DNA of 51,049 nucleotides from a virus: the IMG/VR virus record IMGVR_UViG_3300025162_000065, positions 1 through 51,049 of that record, one strand, 5' to 3'. The position numbers and the translations under genes are program-made. Positions 15,353 through 23,607 of this stretch are shown in pieces. Each line of letters begins with the position of its first letter. Positions within the stretch are counted from its first letter, which is position 1. Under the pieces are notes generated by a model. The model was given only the letters and a program-made list of their open reading frames with translations, was not told the DNA's origin and ran no database searches.

Positions 15353-15620
15353 ATTAGCTTGGAAAAATTCTAAAGATAGAGAAAATTATGAAAAACAAGG
15401 CAATTTTGATTATGTTACTCCATTTAATATCTGGGGAGTTGATCAAATTACAGGAAAATCAGTAGAAATTCCTAAAAATTCAGAAATTCATATTATAAAG
15501 GTAGAAACCAAAGAAAGAAATCCAAATTTTTATATTTTAACAATTGAATTTAATAAAAACACAATGAAAACACAATTAGAAGAAAAACAGTTGTTGAGTT
15601 TGGGTTTTACTAAACTTTAA
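15330..15620 (+). CDS. Hypothetical protein
   Basis: 96 residues, mixed alpha/beta, with no motif recognised. Last gene of the methyltransferase-primase run; it converges with the MazG-like gene on the other strand and overlaps it by 11 bases. Confidence 0.6.
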   Translation: MKVRPFYELAWKNSKDRENYEKQGNFDYVTPFNIWGVDQITGKSVEIPKNSEIHIIKVETKERNPNFYILTIEFNKNTMKTQLEEKQLLSLGFTKL

Positions 15621-15897
15621 TATGCTGATAAGTTCCATCATCTAATTTACCCCATTTCCTACTTTTGAGTATTTCTAGTTTAATTCTACTCGCATCTTCA
15701 ATGTTTTCATATGTGAAACCAGCTTTGTAAGCAGCTGCAAATAAAGCTAATAAACAATCAGAATATTCAAACAAGTCACCTGGATCAGATAAGATTTCAT
15801 CTGCTTCTATTTTTAATTTATTTATATGATCTGAACTTGTTGCATCATGAAATACTTCAGTTGAAAATTCACCCATTTCTCTAAATATTTTATTCAT
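15610..15897 (-). CDS. MazG-like / dATP-dGTP pyrophosphohydrolase-type protein
   Basis: 95 residues, helical, with KIEADEILSDPGDLFEYSDCLLALFAAA carrying the E..E and E..D pattern of MazG-type metal binding, and the family-typical ending SRKWGKLDDGTYQHI. Such enzymes hydrolyse dNTPs or alarmones. It is the last gene of the minus-strand polymerase operon, which fits a role in nucleotide pool control during replication. Confidence 0.65.
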   Translation of the reverse strand: MNKIFREMGEFSTEVFHDATSSDHINKLKIEADEILSDPGDLFEYSDCLLALFAAAYKAGFTYENIEDASRIKLEILKSRKWGKLDDGTYQHIKV

Positions 15898-16102
15898 CTA
15901 TATACTCTATTGTTTTAATTACATTTATTTCCATTTCTTCATACCAATCATTAAGAGATTCATAATCATCATCATCAAATTTTGCATTCCAATTTTCTTT
16001 GATCCATTTGTGCATAGATTCCTCACTATCAAATATTCCTCTCGTCTCCCATTCATATGCACCTGCACTTTGTAAAACGAACTTTTCTTTTCCTTTTCTC
16101 AT
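15890..16102 (-). CDS. Hypothetical small acidic protein
   Basis: 70 residues, rich in Trp, Glu and Asp (MHKWIKENWNAKFDDDDYE). Overlaps the MazG-like gene by eight bases and the gene upstream by four. Unrecognised. Confidence 0.6.
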   Translation of the reverse strand: MRKGKEKFVLQSAGAYEWETRGIFDSEESMHKWIKENWNAKFDDDDYESLNDWYEEMEINVIKTIEYIDE

Positions 16103-16335
16103 AAAGATTCTTTTATTTTATTTAATTTGAATTTTCTCTCCCTTTTAATATCTCTTAATATATACTTAATATCTTCTTTATAATTTTCTAATCCTAATAC
16201 TTTTAAGTCAGAATCATCACATATTCTTACAATTGATAAATAATCTCCAACACTTTTTAATGAAATTATCAAATTAGATCCATCTACAAATATGAAAGGA
16301 TATTTTTTAGCTCTATTAAATTGTTCAGTTGTCAT
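16099..16335 (-). CDS. Hypothetical small protein
   Basis: 78 residues with a beta-like first half (PFIFVDGSNLIISLK) and a Lys/Arg-rich C-terminal helix. Overlaps the polymerase C-terminal gene and the next gene by four bases each (ATGA), so all are translated from one message. No family recognised. Confidence 0.6.
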   Translation of the reverse strand: MTTEQFNRAKKYPFIFVDGSNLIISLKSVGDYLSIVRICDDSDLKVLGLENYKEDIKYILRDIKRERKFKLNKIKESL

Positions 16336-17303
16336 AATGAAAATATTGAATTTAATACAGACAATCTTTTATTAATAGTTGGTAAACCAATTGGTTCCAA
16401 GAATCTATTAACAATTTGTAGTACTGTTAAGTCAAATTGCTCATCATAGTCAATTTTAACACCTTCTTTTTCACAAATTTCATAAGGGTGCATTGATCTC
16501 ATATAAGCAAAGACATTATTTTTAGGATGGTTACAATAATAATATTTAATTCTACCACCTCTGATGTTATCATACTTTGTTTTATACTCTGAATTCTTAT
16601 TTAATAAATAATTGTGTAATGCTGCGGCTTTAACACCAAAGTGAGCACCTTTAACTGTTACAACGTCAGTCACATCATCTATAACTTTTGTTGTGTAGTT
16701 AGAGCAACTTGTTGTCATAGAAATTTCTTCAATATCTGCCATCATAAACTGTTTTTTAAGATCCTTAACAAGTAATAATATTTTTCTAATGTTTAAGTTA
16801 TCAGGATTTGCAAATATATACTTTAAGAATTCATAAATATTTTCTCTAACAAATGGTGGAGTAGATGATTTAACAATCTCAACACCTTTTGGATAGAAGT
16901 AACTCAAGTTTTCATAGAAAATACCATCTTCATAAACCACATTGTTAATATAGTTCTTTTTCTGTATATGTAATGCAGAACGATTAATTGTTTCAAGTTC
17001 AAAGTCATGAATATTCTTAACACCAAATTTAGCGGCATATTCATCAAGATATTGTGTGAATAATTTTTTAACTATTACTCTATCAAGGTGTAAGATAAAA
17101 TCTAATGTATCACCTTTATAGCCAGCCGATTGTGCCATAGGTGTAAAAGAAATATAAAGAGAGTTATGAACTAATATATTATTGCCAATAAATGTATGTG
17201 TTTCGTCATCTACTTCAATATCATAAACATATTCATCTTCAAATTCTCCTATCATTTCACATGATTCTATTTCATCAAAATAGTATTCAATTTCATTTAT
17301 CAT
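16332..17303 (-). CDS. DNA polymerase B C-terminal part fused to C-terminal half of a split intein
   Basis: 323 residues. Residues 1-47 are an intein C-half: YDIEVDDETHTFIGN (block F) and LVHN (block G, His-Asn), followed by Ser48 as +1 residue. After splicing the join reads YGDTD-SLYISF, polymerase motif C. The rest is the T4 gp43-like palm and thumb: KKNYINNVVY and KSSTPPFVRE, and a C-terminal RLSVLNSIFSL resembling the gp43 clamp-binding tail. The start overlaps the endonuclease gene by 11 bases. Works only after trans-splicing with the product of 18519-19409. Confidence 0.9.
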   Translation of the reverse strand: MINEIEYYFDEIESCEMIGEFEDEYVYDIEVDDETHTFIGNNILVHNSLYISFTPMAQSAGYKGDTLDFILHLDRVIVKKLFTQYLDEYAAKFGVKNIHDFELETINRSALHIQKKNYINNVVYEDGIFYENLSYFYPKGVEIVKSSTPPFVRENIYEFLKYIFANPDNLNIRKILLLVKDLKKQFMMADIEEISMTTSCSNYTTKVIDDVTDVVTVKGAHFGVKAAALHNYLLNKNSEYKTKYDNIRGGRIKYYYCNHPKNNVFAYMRSMHPYEICEKEGVKIDYDEQFDLTVLQIVNRFLEPIGLPTINKRLSVLNSIFSL

Positions 17304-18495
17304 TTTTTAATTCTTTAATTTTTGTTAAAATATCTTGAATTGACATTCCTTTAGTTTCCCAAATAACAATGGTGTCAATATTAAAATCTTTTTTTAAGAG
17401 TTCTATTCTTTCTTTATCATCATCCCAAATTTGTTGTGCAGTTTTTTTATCTCCTTTAAATGAAAATGGAATATCATCTGCTTTATATATTTTAGGATTT
17501 CCGTGCCAAACATTACCGTAGTATTCTATACAAATTTTTATATCTTCTATATAATAATCTAAAAAAACATATCTACCATTTGATAACATTTTACCAAATT
17601 CAAATCCGTCCTTTTTATAATAATATGTTTTATACTTTTTACCTAAAATTAAATCTAATCTATCAAAAACTTCACCTGAAATTTTTGACGGTAAATAAAT
17701 ATTATTATGTATTTTATTTATATACAATTCTTCACCTTTTTCTTTGCCATATTTATTAATAAAATGATCTAATGTCACTTTCTTACTTTTACATAATGCT
17801 ATCCAATATTCTAATCCATATTTATTTATAACATATTCTTTTGATTTTGTTTCTTTCTGTTTATTGATATATTCGTCCCATATTTTGACTCCGTCTTCTT
17901 CACCATGCTTATCAATTAAATTTGATAATGTTATGGATCTACTTTTATTGTAATCATTAAAATTATCTATTGTCCAATTATGAGTTTTATTTTTATATTC
18001 AAAACTATTAGTGTATGACTGTTTAGAGACATAAGAATCCCATTTTTCTAATCCATCATTTTCTCCATATTTTTTAATAAAATTATCTTTTGTTACTCTA
18101 TAATTTTCATCTTTATATTTTTTGCCTATTTCTTTTGGTATATCAAATGCATATTCTGTAATATCATTCATTTTATTAAATACTCGTGATTTATTCATTT
18201 CTTGATATTCTGGAAATTCTTTTGTTAAACAATCTTCACATACACTTAAATAATAATCTTTATCATATATTGTTTTTGTTGATAAATAAGATTTTTTTAA
18301 TGGTACTAAATTATATTCATGGTTAACACTAAATGTTGAATCATAATAATATATTGGGCCATCACAATATTTACATCTTTTATGATTTTTAAAATTGTCT
18401 TTTAAAATTTTATCATAACTTTCTTTGGTTTTATTTTTAATAAACCAAGACACCCAAGTTTTATTGTATTGAGAATTATTTTTCCTTTTTGTCAT
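17293..18495 (-). CDS. Free-standing EDxHD/VSR-like homing endonuclease between intein halves
   Basis: 400 residues. N-terminal zinc motif CKYCDGP ... CEDC (about 38-98). The middle has repeated units of the type FIKKYGENDGLEKWDSYV / LIDKHGEEDGVKIWDEYI / FINKYGKEKGEELYINK (about 138-265), which are DNA-binding repeats. The C-terminus has KICIEYYGNVWHGNP, then W.DD..R..LL and TIVIWE, the EDxHD nuclease core related to VSR. Known fractured phage genes have this enzyme family sitting between split-intein halves. It starts 23 bases after the upstream polymerase gene. Confidence 0.88.
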   Translation of the reverse strand: MTKRKNNSQYNKTWVSWFIKNKTKESYDKILKDNFKNHKRCKYCDGPIYYYDSTFSVNHEYNLVPLKKSYLSTKTIYDKDYYLSVCEDCLTKEFPEYQEMNKSRVFNKMNDITEYAFDIPKEIGKKYKDENYRVTKDNFIKKYGENDGLEKWDSYVSKQSYTNSFEYKNKTHNWTIDNFNDYNKSRSITLSNLIDKHGEEDGVKIWDEYINKQKETKSKEYVINKYGLEYWIALCKSKKVTLDHFINKYGKEKGEELYINKIHNNIYLPSKISGEVFDRLDLILGKKYKTYYYKKDGFEFGKMLSNGRYVFLDYYIEDIKICIEYYGNVWHGNPKIYKADDIPFSFKGDKKTAQQIWDDDKERIELLKKDFNIDTIVIWETKGMSIQDILTKIKELKNDK

Positions 18496-18518
18496 ATGGT
18501 GATACTTTTATCTCTATT

Positions 18519-19409
18519 TCATTTTTTTCTAATAGATAATATTTTATCTGTTTTTAAAATTTCGGATGGTTTGAGTTCTAATTTTTTATCGTCTCTAAAT
18601 ACTATCATAGAGTGATCATTTGTAACTATAATTTCTTCACCTGATTTAGTTTTGAGTTTCCATTTTGATTTAGATACTTTATGTCTTATAATCCTTTTAA
18701 CAGTTGCATAATAAAGTTTTTTATTTTCATCCCAATTTAAAACTTTTTCTTCGCAATTAACAGATTCGTGACCTTTTAATGTTATACCAGCAGAACCAGT
18801 ATCTATATTTTTTTCATATAAATGTTCTATTGTAAAATCTCCATTATTTGTATTTATAATAGTATTAAAAACCACAGAATCTGTGTCACCATATATAATT
18901 ATTGGATTTTCCTTATCAATTGGCTGAACATTAGAAAAGTCATGAATATCTCTACGATATAAAATATTATAACCATCAAGTTCTTGTTTATCTTCTTTTA
19001 GATCATATTTCATTATATTTAATTTCGTTATTAGTTCTTCAAATGAAGGATGTGGATAATGAATACTTTGACCTTCTCTATTTAGAAGAAAATATTTACC
19101 ATCTTTTTCAGCAATATATTCAATACCAAGTTTTTGATGTGCTTTAACATCTAAATGCCATTGTGTGTAGAAGTATTTTTCAATTTTCTTTAACATATAC
19201 TGGATTACATCACGACCCATTGCTGTAATAGCATTTGCGATGTGTGAATTTGATAATACGAATTTTGGATGGGCAAACGCACCATATGTGCCATTAATAA
19301 CAAGTTTTAGAGCAAGTTGCATTGCTTTTGCTCTATCGTAATCTGCTTGTGTCTCATCTATTTTCTTTTTTAACTCTAATATTTTTTCTCTCTTCTCTGC
19401 AGCAGTCAT
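18519..19409 (-). CDS. DNA polymerase B middle part (motif B to motif C) fused to N-terminal half of a split intein
   Basis: 296 residues. Residues 1-177 are polymerase: QLALKLVINGTYGAF is motif B (K...N..YG) and IIYGDTD begins motif C. The intein N-half starts at Ser178 (18878) with SVVFNTIINTNNGDFTIEHL and has block B VTNDHSMIV (T263..H266). It ends at residue 296 with a normal stop. A stop codon lies immediately before the ATG, and the exonuclease domain and motif A are absent from this gene and the window, so the N-terminal polymerase subunit must be encoded elsewhere. Confidence 0.9.
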   Translation of the reverse strand: MTAAEKREKILELKKKIDETQADYDRAKAMQLALKLVINGTYGAFAHPKFVLSNSHIANAITAMGRDVIQYMLKKIEKYFYTQWHLDVKAHQKLGIEYIAEKDGKYFLLNREGQSIHYPHPSFEELITKLNIMKYDLKEDKQELDGYNILYRRDIHDFSNVQPIDKENPIIIYGDTDSVVFNTIINTNNGDFTIEHLYEKNIDTGSAGITLKGHESVNCEEKVLNWDENKKLYYATVKRIIRHKVSKSKWKLKTKSGEEIIVTNDHSMIVFRDDKKLELKPSEILKTDKILSIRKK

Positions 19410-19490
19410 CTATAAAATTTCTTTTCTTTTTATAGATTTTTATTTAGAATAGGTTTAAATAAAAAAGAATTTTTTTTAATATATATGATT

Positions 19491-19850
19491 ATGAAATATA
19501 TTAAAACATTTGAGGCTAAAAGTTTTAAAAAAGTGAACGATATTGTAAATAGAAATAATTTCGTTGATTATATTATGAAAGTTTATGGTTCAGATGGTAC
19601 TTGGGGTGAATTTTTTGATCGTAAATTAAATCAAAGCACTGTTGAAAAATATGTAGATAATTTTATTAAAAAAAGAGGCAAAGATTTTGATGGTGATTCT
19701 TTCGATAGAGAATTATATAGAGACTTTTTGTTCGTTAAATTGGGTATGTATGATATTAATGAAGTTGAACTTAACGTTAAAAGTTTTTTTACTGCATCTG
19801 AACTAAAAGATGCAAATGCGCTACATAAAGCGAATAAATATAATTTATGA
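19491..19850 (+). CDS. Array protein with shared terminal motifs
   Basis: 119 residues from the ATG at 19491, chosen because it gives MKYIKTFEAK, the N-terminal motif repeated in about 20 proteins here, and because it lies four bases after a TATATATG box. The C-terminus NKYNL is the matching terminal motif, although no gene overlaps it downstream on this strand. The middle is acidic/basic mixed with no recognised domain. It may be a virion-targeted protein if the N-terminus is a capsid-targeting peptide. Confidence 0.7.
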   Translation: MKYIKTFEAKSFKKVNDIVNRNNFVDYIMKVYGSDGTWGEFFDRKLNQSTVEKYVDNFIKKRGKDFDGDSFDRELYRDFLFVKLGMYDINEVELNVKSFFTASELKDANALHKANKYNL

Positions 19851-20690
19851 TTTTTTCTTTTTGTATTTGCTATATAGAAATATACCAAATGGTAATAACA
19901 ATGTAGATAATAAATATTGCCAATTATTACCTAGAAATTTAGTTATTTTTTGAAAAATTGTATCGTTTGAATATACATAAATAATTCCATCATAAACTTG
20001 ATAACTTTTAATTTTATCACCATACATAACATCAACAACAAGTGATAATTTATCATTTCCTTTCTTTAATGGTGTCACATCCCAAGTCCATCTTGTATAA
20101 TCACCAATTTCTAAAAATTGTTCAGCATTTGTCTTAGGTGTAACTATAAAATTGATACCATTTGAAGGATCTATTAATCTAGCCCTCATAACTGGCGCTA
20201 TTCTAACAGAGTCTGTGTGTAAATTACTTTCTGTGAATGTTTTTACATCTTTTATAATTGTTTTAATGTCAACACCTTTAGAAATTGTCATATTTACTTC
20301 ATTTATAACTCCAATTATCATAGTATCTTGAACAACATAATTAATATCACCTTTATCAAAACTTGATTGATCTGAACTTATTAGAGTCATGCGTAATGCT
20401 CTATTACCAGCAATATTATGTAAATTTCTAACAGTTGTGCCATCTGTATTAGCAATTTTATCTCTTTCAACTCTATATCTTTCAATTTTATCTCTTTCTA
20501 CATTATAATTTTGATCTGGCTCAGTCATTTTATATATTTTTCTTGTTGCTTCAGGTTTTGGCTCAGGTTTAGGTTCTGGTTTTGGTGATTCAATAGAATC
20601 TGATTTTTTTACTGAAGCTTTATTTGTTGATTTACTGGTGCAACAAGAGTACGCTAAAATGACTAAGATGATAATTAATATTTTTTTCAT
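19845..20690 (-). CDS. Candidate unimolecular spanin: lipoprotein with C-terminal membrane anchor
   Basis: 281 residues. N-terminal lipoprotein signal with lipobox AYSC (Cys16), a PKPEPKPEPKPEA linker, about 200 residues of predicted periplasmic alpha/beta domain (with RWTWDVTPLKKGNDKL near 205-220), and a C-terminal hydrophobic helix at about 256-273 followed by YSKYKKKKS. Outer-membrane lipid anchor plus inner-membrane helix is the layout of phage u-spanins, which fuse the two membranes at lysis. It is longer than the known ones, so a different envelope role is possible. Confidence 0.55.
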   Translation of the reverse strand: MKKILIIILVILAYSCCTSKSTNKASVKKSDSIESPKPEPKPEPKPEATRKIYKMTEPDQNYNVERDKIERYRVERDKIANTDGTTVRNLHNIAGNRALRMTLISSDQSSFDKGDINYVVQDTMIIGVINEVNMTISKGVDIKTIIKDVKTFTESNLHTDSVRIAPVMRARLIDPSNGINFIVTPKTNAEQFLEIGDYTRWTWDVTPLKKGNDKLSLVVDVMYGDKIKSYQVYDGIIYVYSNDTIFQKITKFLGNNWQYLLSTLLLPFGIFLYSKYKKKKS

Positions 20691-20691
20691 G

Positions 20692-20964
20692 TTATATGTT
20701 ATATTTTTTATTTGTTAAAATTTGTTTTAATTCTTCTCTATTATTAGACCAATATCTAATATCATGTTTATAAAATATCTCATGTATTACTCTATTATCT
20801 GGTAGTCTTAATTTAACACTATAAAATTCAAATGTCAAATTGTATATTTCTCCAATAATTAGAATATTATTGTATTTTTTAGTTTTTAAATTTATTATAA
20901 CATAATCACCAATTTTTGGCTCACCATCATTTACACTTTCAAATAATTTGAATTTTGTTATCAT
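20692..20964 (-). CDS. Array protein, GDYV/SH3-like family
   Basis: 90 residues. N-terminus MITKFKLFE and C-terminus NKKYNI match the shared terminal motifs. The body has KIGDYVIINLKTKK and ELKQIL, like the three tandem proteins at 30012, 30335 and 30670: a small SH3-like barrel followed by a helix. The stop is followed after one base by the next gene. Own promoter box. Function unknown. Confidence 0.65.
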   Translation of the reverse strand: MITKFKLFESVNDGEPKIGDYVIINLKTKKYNNILIIGEIYNLTFEFYSVKLRLPDNRVIHEIFYKHDIRYWSNNREELKQILTNKKYNI

Positions 20965-20968
20965 ACAT

Positions 20969-20975
20969 TATATAT
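20969..20975 (-). promoter_or_regulatory. TATATA promoter, short leader
   Basis: Minus-strand TTTATATATAATGT then ATG (20964). About four bases lie between box and start codon. Confidence 0.45.
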
Positions 20976-21017
20976 AAAATTCAAATTTTGAGAATTTAAA
21001 AATAATATATACAACAT

Positions 21018-21683
21018 ATGGAAAATTCAGGCATTATTAAGCAAGCAAAGTCAGATATATTTAAGGTGATGCATCCTATCATCACTTTTTATATAAATAA
21101 AGGTGCTAAACCAGCATCACTTAGAAAATATTACAAGAATAATAAGAGATTTTCTGATCTTTTAAGTGACATAAATAACAAAGGTATTAATCTTGTTAAA
21201 GATGAAAAAGAATATGAGAAATTAGTAAGAGAAATTTTAAGTGATATTTTAAATGATTTTATTGCTAAGGATAAAGATAAAGAATATAAAACTAAACAAG
21301 ATTCAAAGATGAAACATATTAAAGAGTTTAATTCCTATAATGAGAGTTTTATGGGTATCACACAATTTTTAGTTGGTGCATATTTAATTTATAAATTTTT
21401 AATGTCTCTATTAAAAAATCAAGTTGATAAATTAAAGAACGAAAGAGATAGAAAATCAATAGAAAATTTATTAATAGGATTAAAAGCTATGGTAGCAAAC
21501 GATAAAAAAGTTACAGTTGTAGAATTTGCTGATAGATTTTTTATGAAATTACCTGGACTTGATGTTAGATTATTAAAAAATGAAAAGCAAATACTTATTT
21601 TTAGTTCAGACTATAATAATGAGGTTAGAATTTCATTAAATGATGATGAATATTCCAATATTTTGAAAATAATTAATAAATGA
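21018..21683 (+). CDS. Fusion of a unique N-terminal domain to an array-type protein
   Basis: 221 residues. Residues 1-97 are a helical domain (KQAKSDIFKVMHPIITFY, PASLRKYYKNNKRF). Residue 98 onward begins MKHIKEFNSYNES, the motif that normally opens array proteins, then a hydrophobic helix (FLVGAYLIYKFLMSLL) and an end, RLLKNEKQILIF...ILKIINK, shared with the next gene. Either two genes fused or an internal start at 21309 makes a second product. Preceded by ATATATAC near 21007. Confidence 0.7.
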   Translation: MENSGIIKQAKSDIFKVMHPIITFYINKGAKPASLRKYYKNNKRFSDLLSDINNKGINLVKDEKEYEKLVREILSDILNDFIAKDKDKEYKTKQDSKMKHIKEFNSYNESFMGITQFLVGAYLIYKFLMSLLKNQVDKLKNERDRKSIENLLIGLKAMVANDKKVTVVEFADRFFMKLPGLDVRLLKNEKQILIFSSDYNNEVRISLNDDEYSNILKIINK

Positions 21684-22051
21684 TGAAGCATATTAAAGAA
21701 TTCCACAGTTTTGCAGAATTTGCTACATATTTTTGTTCTGGCCTTGCTATATGGGGATTTATTGATACTTTTTTAAGATTGAAGATAAAAAGTATTATGA
21801 AAAAAAGTGATGAGAACACTAAAAATATTATTGATCACTTTTTATATGGACTACATAATTCAAAAAATATAGAATTTTATGAAAAAGAAGGTGGTATTTA
21901 TACCACAGTTAATATTGAAGGTACTGATTTTGGTGTAGAATTATTAAAAAATGAAAAAAAATTAATTATAGATAGTGAAGATATTCTTGATTTACATATT
22001 CAATTAGATGATAATGAATATGCTAATTTCTTAAAAATAATAAAAAGATAA
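21683..22051 (+). CDS. Array protein, paralogue of preceding gene
   Basis: 122 residues from the second of two adjacent ATGs, giving MKHIKEFHSF. It has a hydrophobic segment at about 11-30 (FATYFCSGLAIWGFIDTFL) and an end ELLKNEKKLII...NEYANFLKIIKR clearly related to the previous protein, a tandem duplication. Stop and start overlap (TGATG). Possibly membrane-associated; role unknown. Confidence 0.65.
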   Translation: MKHIKEFHSFAEFATYFCSGLAIWGFIDTFLRLKIKSIMKKSDENTKNIIDHFLYGLHNSKNIEFYEKEGGIYTTVNIEGTDFGVELLKNEKKLIIDSEDILDLHIQLDDNEYANFLKIIKR

Positions 22052-22584
22052 TGAATGAGATATTAAATATTACAAAATTTACAGAATGGACACCATTAAA
22101 AGAATTTCAAATTCCTAATGTTAAGTTAGATGAATTTTTTTATAATATTAAATTGGCAGGACCAAAATATACTAAAATACTTGTAGAATATTACAAAAGT
22201 TACGAACAATATATTGATTTAACTGATAAAAAGAAACATCAATATAAAATTAATGATTTATCAGGTGATATTCTTGGCACAGAAAGAGTTGTATTCAAAT
22301 CATTTATTTTTGATAAAGAAGATATTGAAAATATTAGAGAAAATTTAGTAACATATGCATTATCAGAATTTTATCATGATATTCCTGATTCATTAAATAT
22401 ATTTGGAATAATGGTGAAGCCGTTAACTTATATTAATAAAGATGCTGTTAAGTTTACGTTTCAACAGACTATAACTTTTGATACAACATTGAATGTTATT
22501 TCAACATTAGGTGAGATGACATATGAAAATGAATATAATGGATATTATATTTGGTCAGATAAAAAGAATAAGTTGACAACATAA
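22051..22584 (+). CDS. Hypothetical protein
   Basis: 177 residues. Lacks the MKxLKxFE opening of its neighbours. Mixed alpha/beta with no motif recognised. It starts in the TAATG overlap with the gene upstream and ends in TAATG overlap with the next, so it is in the same operon. Confidence 0.65.
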   Translation: MNEILNITKFTEWTPLKEFQIPNVKLDEFFYNIKLAGPKYTKILVEYYKSYEQYIDLTDKKKHQYKINDLSGDILGTERVVFKSFIFDKEDIENIRENLVTYALSEFYHDIPDSLNIFGIMVKPLTYINKDAVKFTFQQTITFDTTLNVISTLGEMTYENEYNGYYIWSDKKNKLTT

Positions 22585-22868
22585 TGGGTGTTATAAAAAC
22601 GAAAAAGCAATTTGAGTTGATGAAATCTGAGATGATTAAAAAGATCGATGATTTTATGAAAAATTTTAATGATTTTAGTCGTTCAATATCACCAGATGAC
22701 TGGAGATCAGTGGGAAAATATCATTCTGAGTTAAAAAAATTTAAAGAAGATATTCCATATTATAATCCAATAACAAAGAAAGATTTAGAACAAGAATGGG
22801 TTAGATATGAAGTTATGACTGAAGAAGAAAAAGAAATTTATAAAACATCAAAAAAAATGAACATATGA
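22584..22868 (+). CDS. Array member with C-terminal KKMNI
   Basis: 94 residues, helical, with acidic/basic pairs. Ends SKKMNI, the shared C-terminal motif, whose codons overlap the next start (ATATGA). The N-terminus MGVIKTKKQFELMK is a weak version of the shared opening. No domain recognised. Confidence 0.65.
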   Translation: MGVIKTKKQFELMKSEMIKKIDDFMKNFNDFSRSISPDDWRSVGKYHSELKKFKEDIPYYNPITKKDLEQEWVRYEVMTEEEKEIYKTSKKMNI

Positions 22869-23143
22869 AATTAAAGAAATTTGAAAAATATATAGTTGAC
22901 CTAGAAGGAGGTGATGATATTTCTTTGGAATATGCTAAATTGATTATATCAACGTTTATAGACAATTCAAATAAAGAATCATTAGAATCTGTATATGCTG
23001 ATATTATTAAAGGTGATGATTTAGAAGAGACACAAGAAGCTATGATACAAGAAAGTATAACTTTTTTACTTAAAAATTGGTATATAGCCTCCAAAAGTAT
23101 TAGAAAAGTTGTAGAAATAGATAAAGATAAATTTAATATATGA
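22865..23143 (+). CDS. Array protein
   Basis: 92 residues, opening MKLKKFEKYIVD and ending KDKFNI. The middle is an acidic helical segment (KLIISTFIDN, ESLESVYADIIKGDDLEE). Four-base overlaps on both sides. Function unknown. Confidence 0.68.
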   Translation: MKLKKFEKYIVDLEGGDDISLEYAKLIISTFIDNSNKESLESVYADIIKGDDLEETQEAMIQESITFLLKNWYIASKSIRKVVEIDKDKFNI

Positions 23144-23607
23144 AACATTTAAGAGAATATAACAATTGGGTTAGTGATGTTACAGATAATATTACTGTTA
23201 ATTATGGAGATGAAAAACCAAAATTATCTGATATTGTTATTGATGTAATAAAATTTATTGAAGATAATTATGATAAAATTGATGGAGATATAAATAGTAC
23301 CAGAGAATCACAAGTAGGTTTTGAAGATGGTCTGGAATTAAAAGATATAAGCATTGGAATTGAAAAAACGGAAAATCGTAAAATTCCATATTTACATTTT
23401 ATGTATAATGATAGTAGAGATATGTCTAGGGGATATAGACTTGATATCACAAATTATGATTATGATTATTTAAAAGATTATTTTTATAAAATTTTTATAG
23501 TATTTAGAAAAAAGCAACAGGACAAAGAAAAAGAAAGATATAAGAACGAATTACAGAAAATTGAAGATAAAAAAATTAAAGATTTATCAAAAAAAATGAA
23601 TATATGA
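23140..23607 (+). CDS. Array protein
   Basis: 155 residues, opening MKHLREYNNW and ending SKKMNI. A mixed middle domain with IGIEKTENRKIPYLHFMYND and a long charged C-terminal helix (KKQQDKEKERYKNELQK). Four-base overlaps with both neighbours. Unrecognised. Confidence 0.68.
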   Translation: MKHLREYNNWVSDVTDNITVNYGDEKPKLSDIVIDVIKFIEDNYDKIDGDINSTRESQVGFEDGLELKDISIGIEKTENRKIPYLHFMYNDSRDMSRGYRLDITNYDYDYLKDYFYKIFIVFRKKQQDKEKERYKNELQKIEDKKIKDLSKKMNI

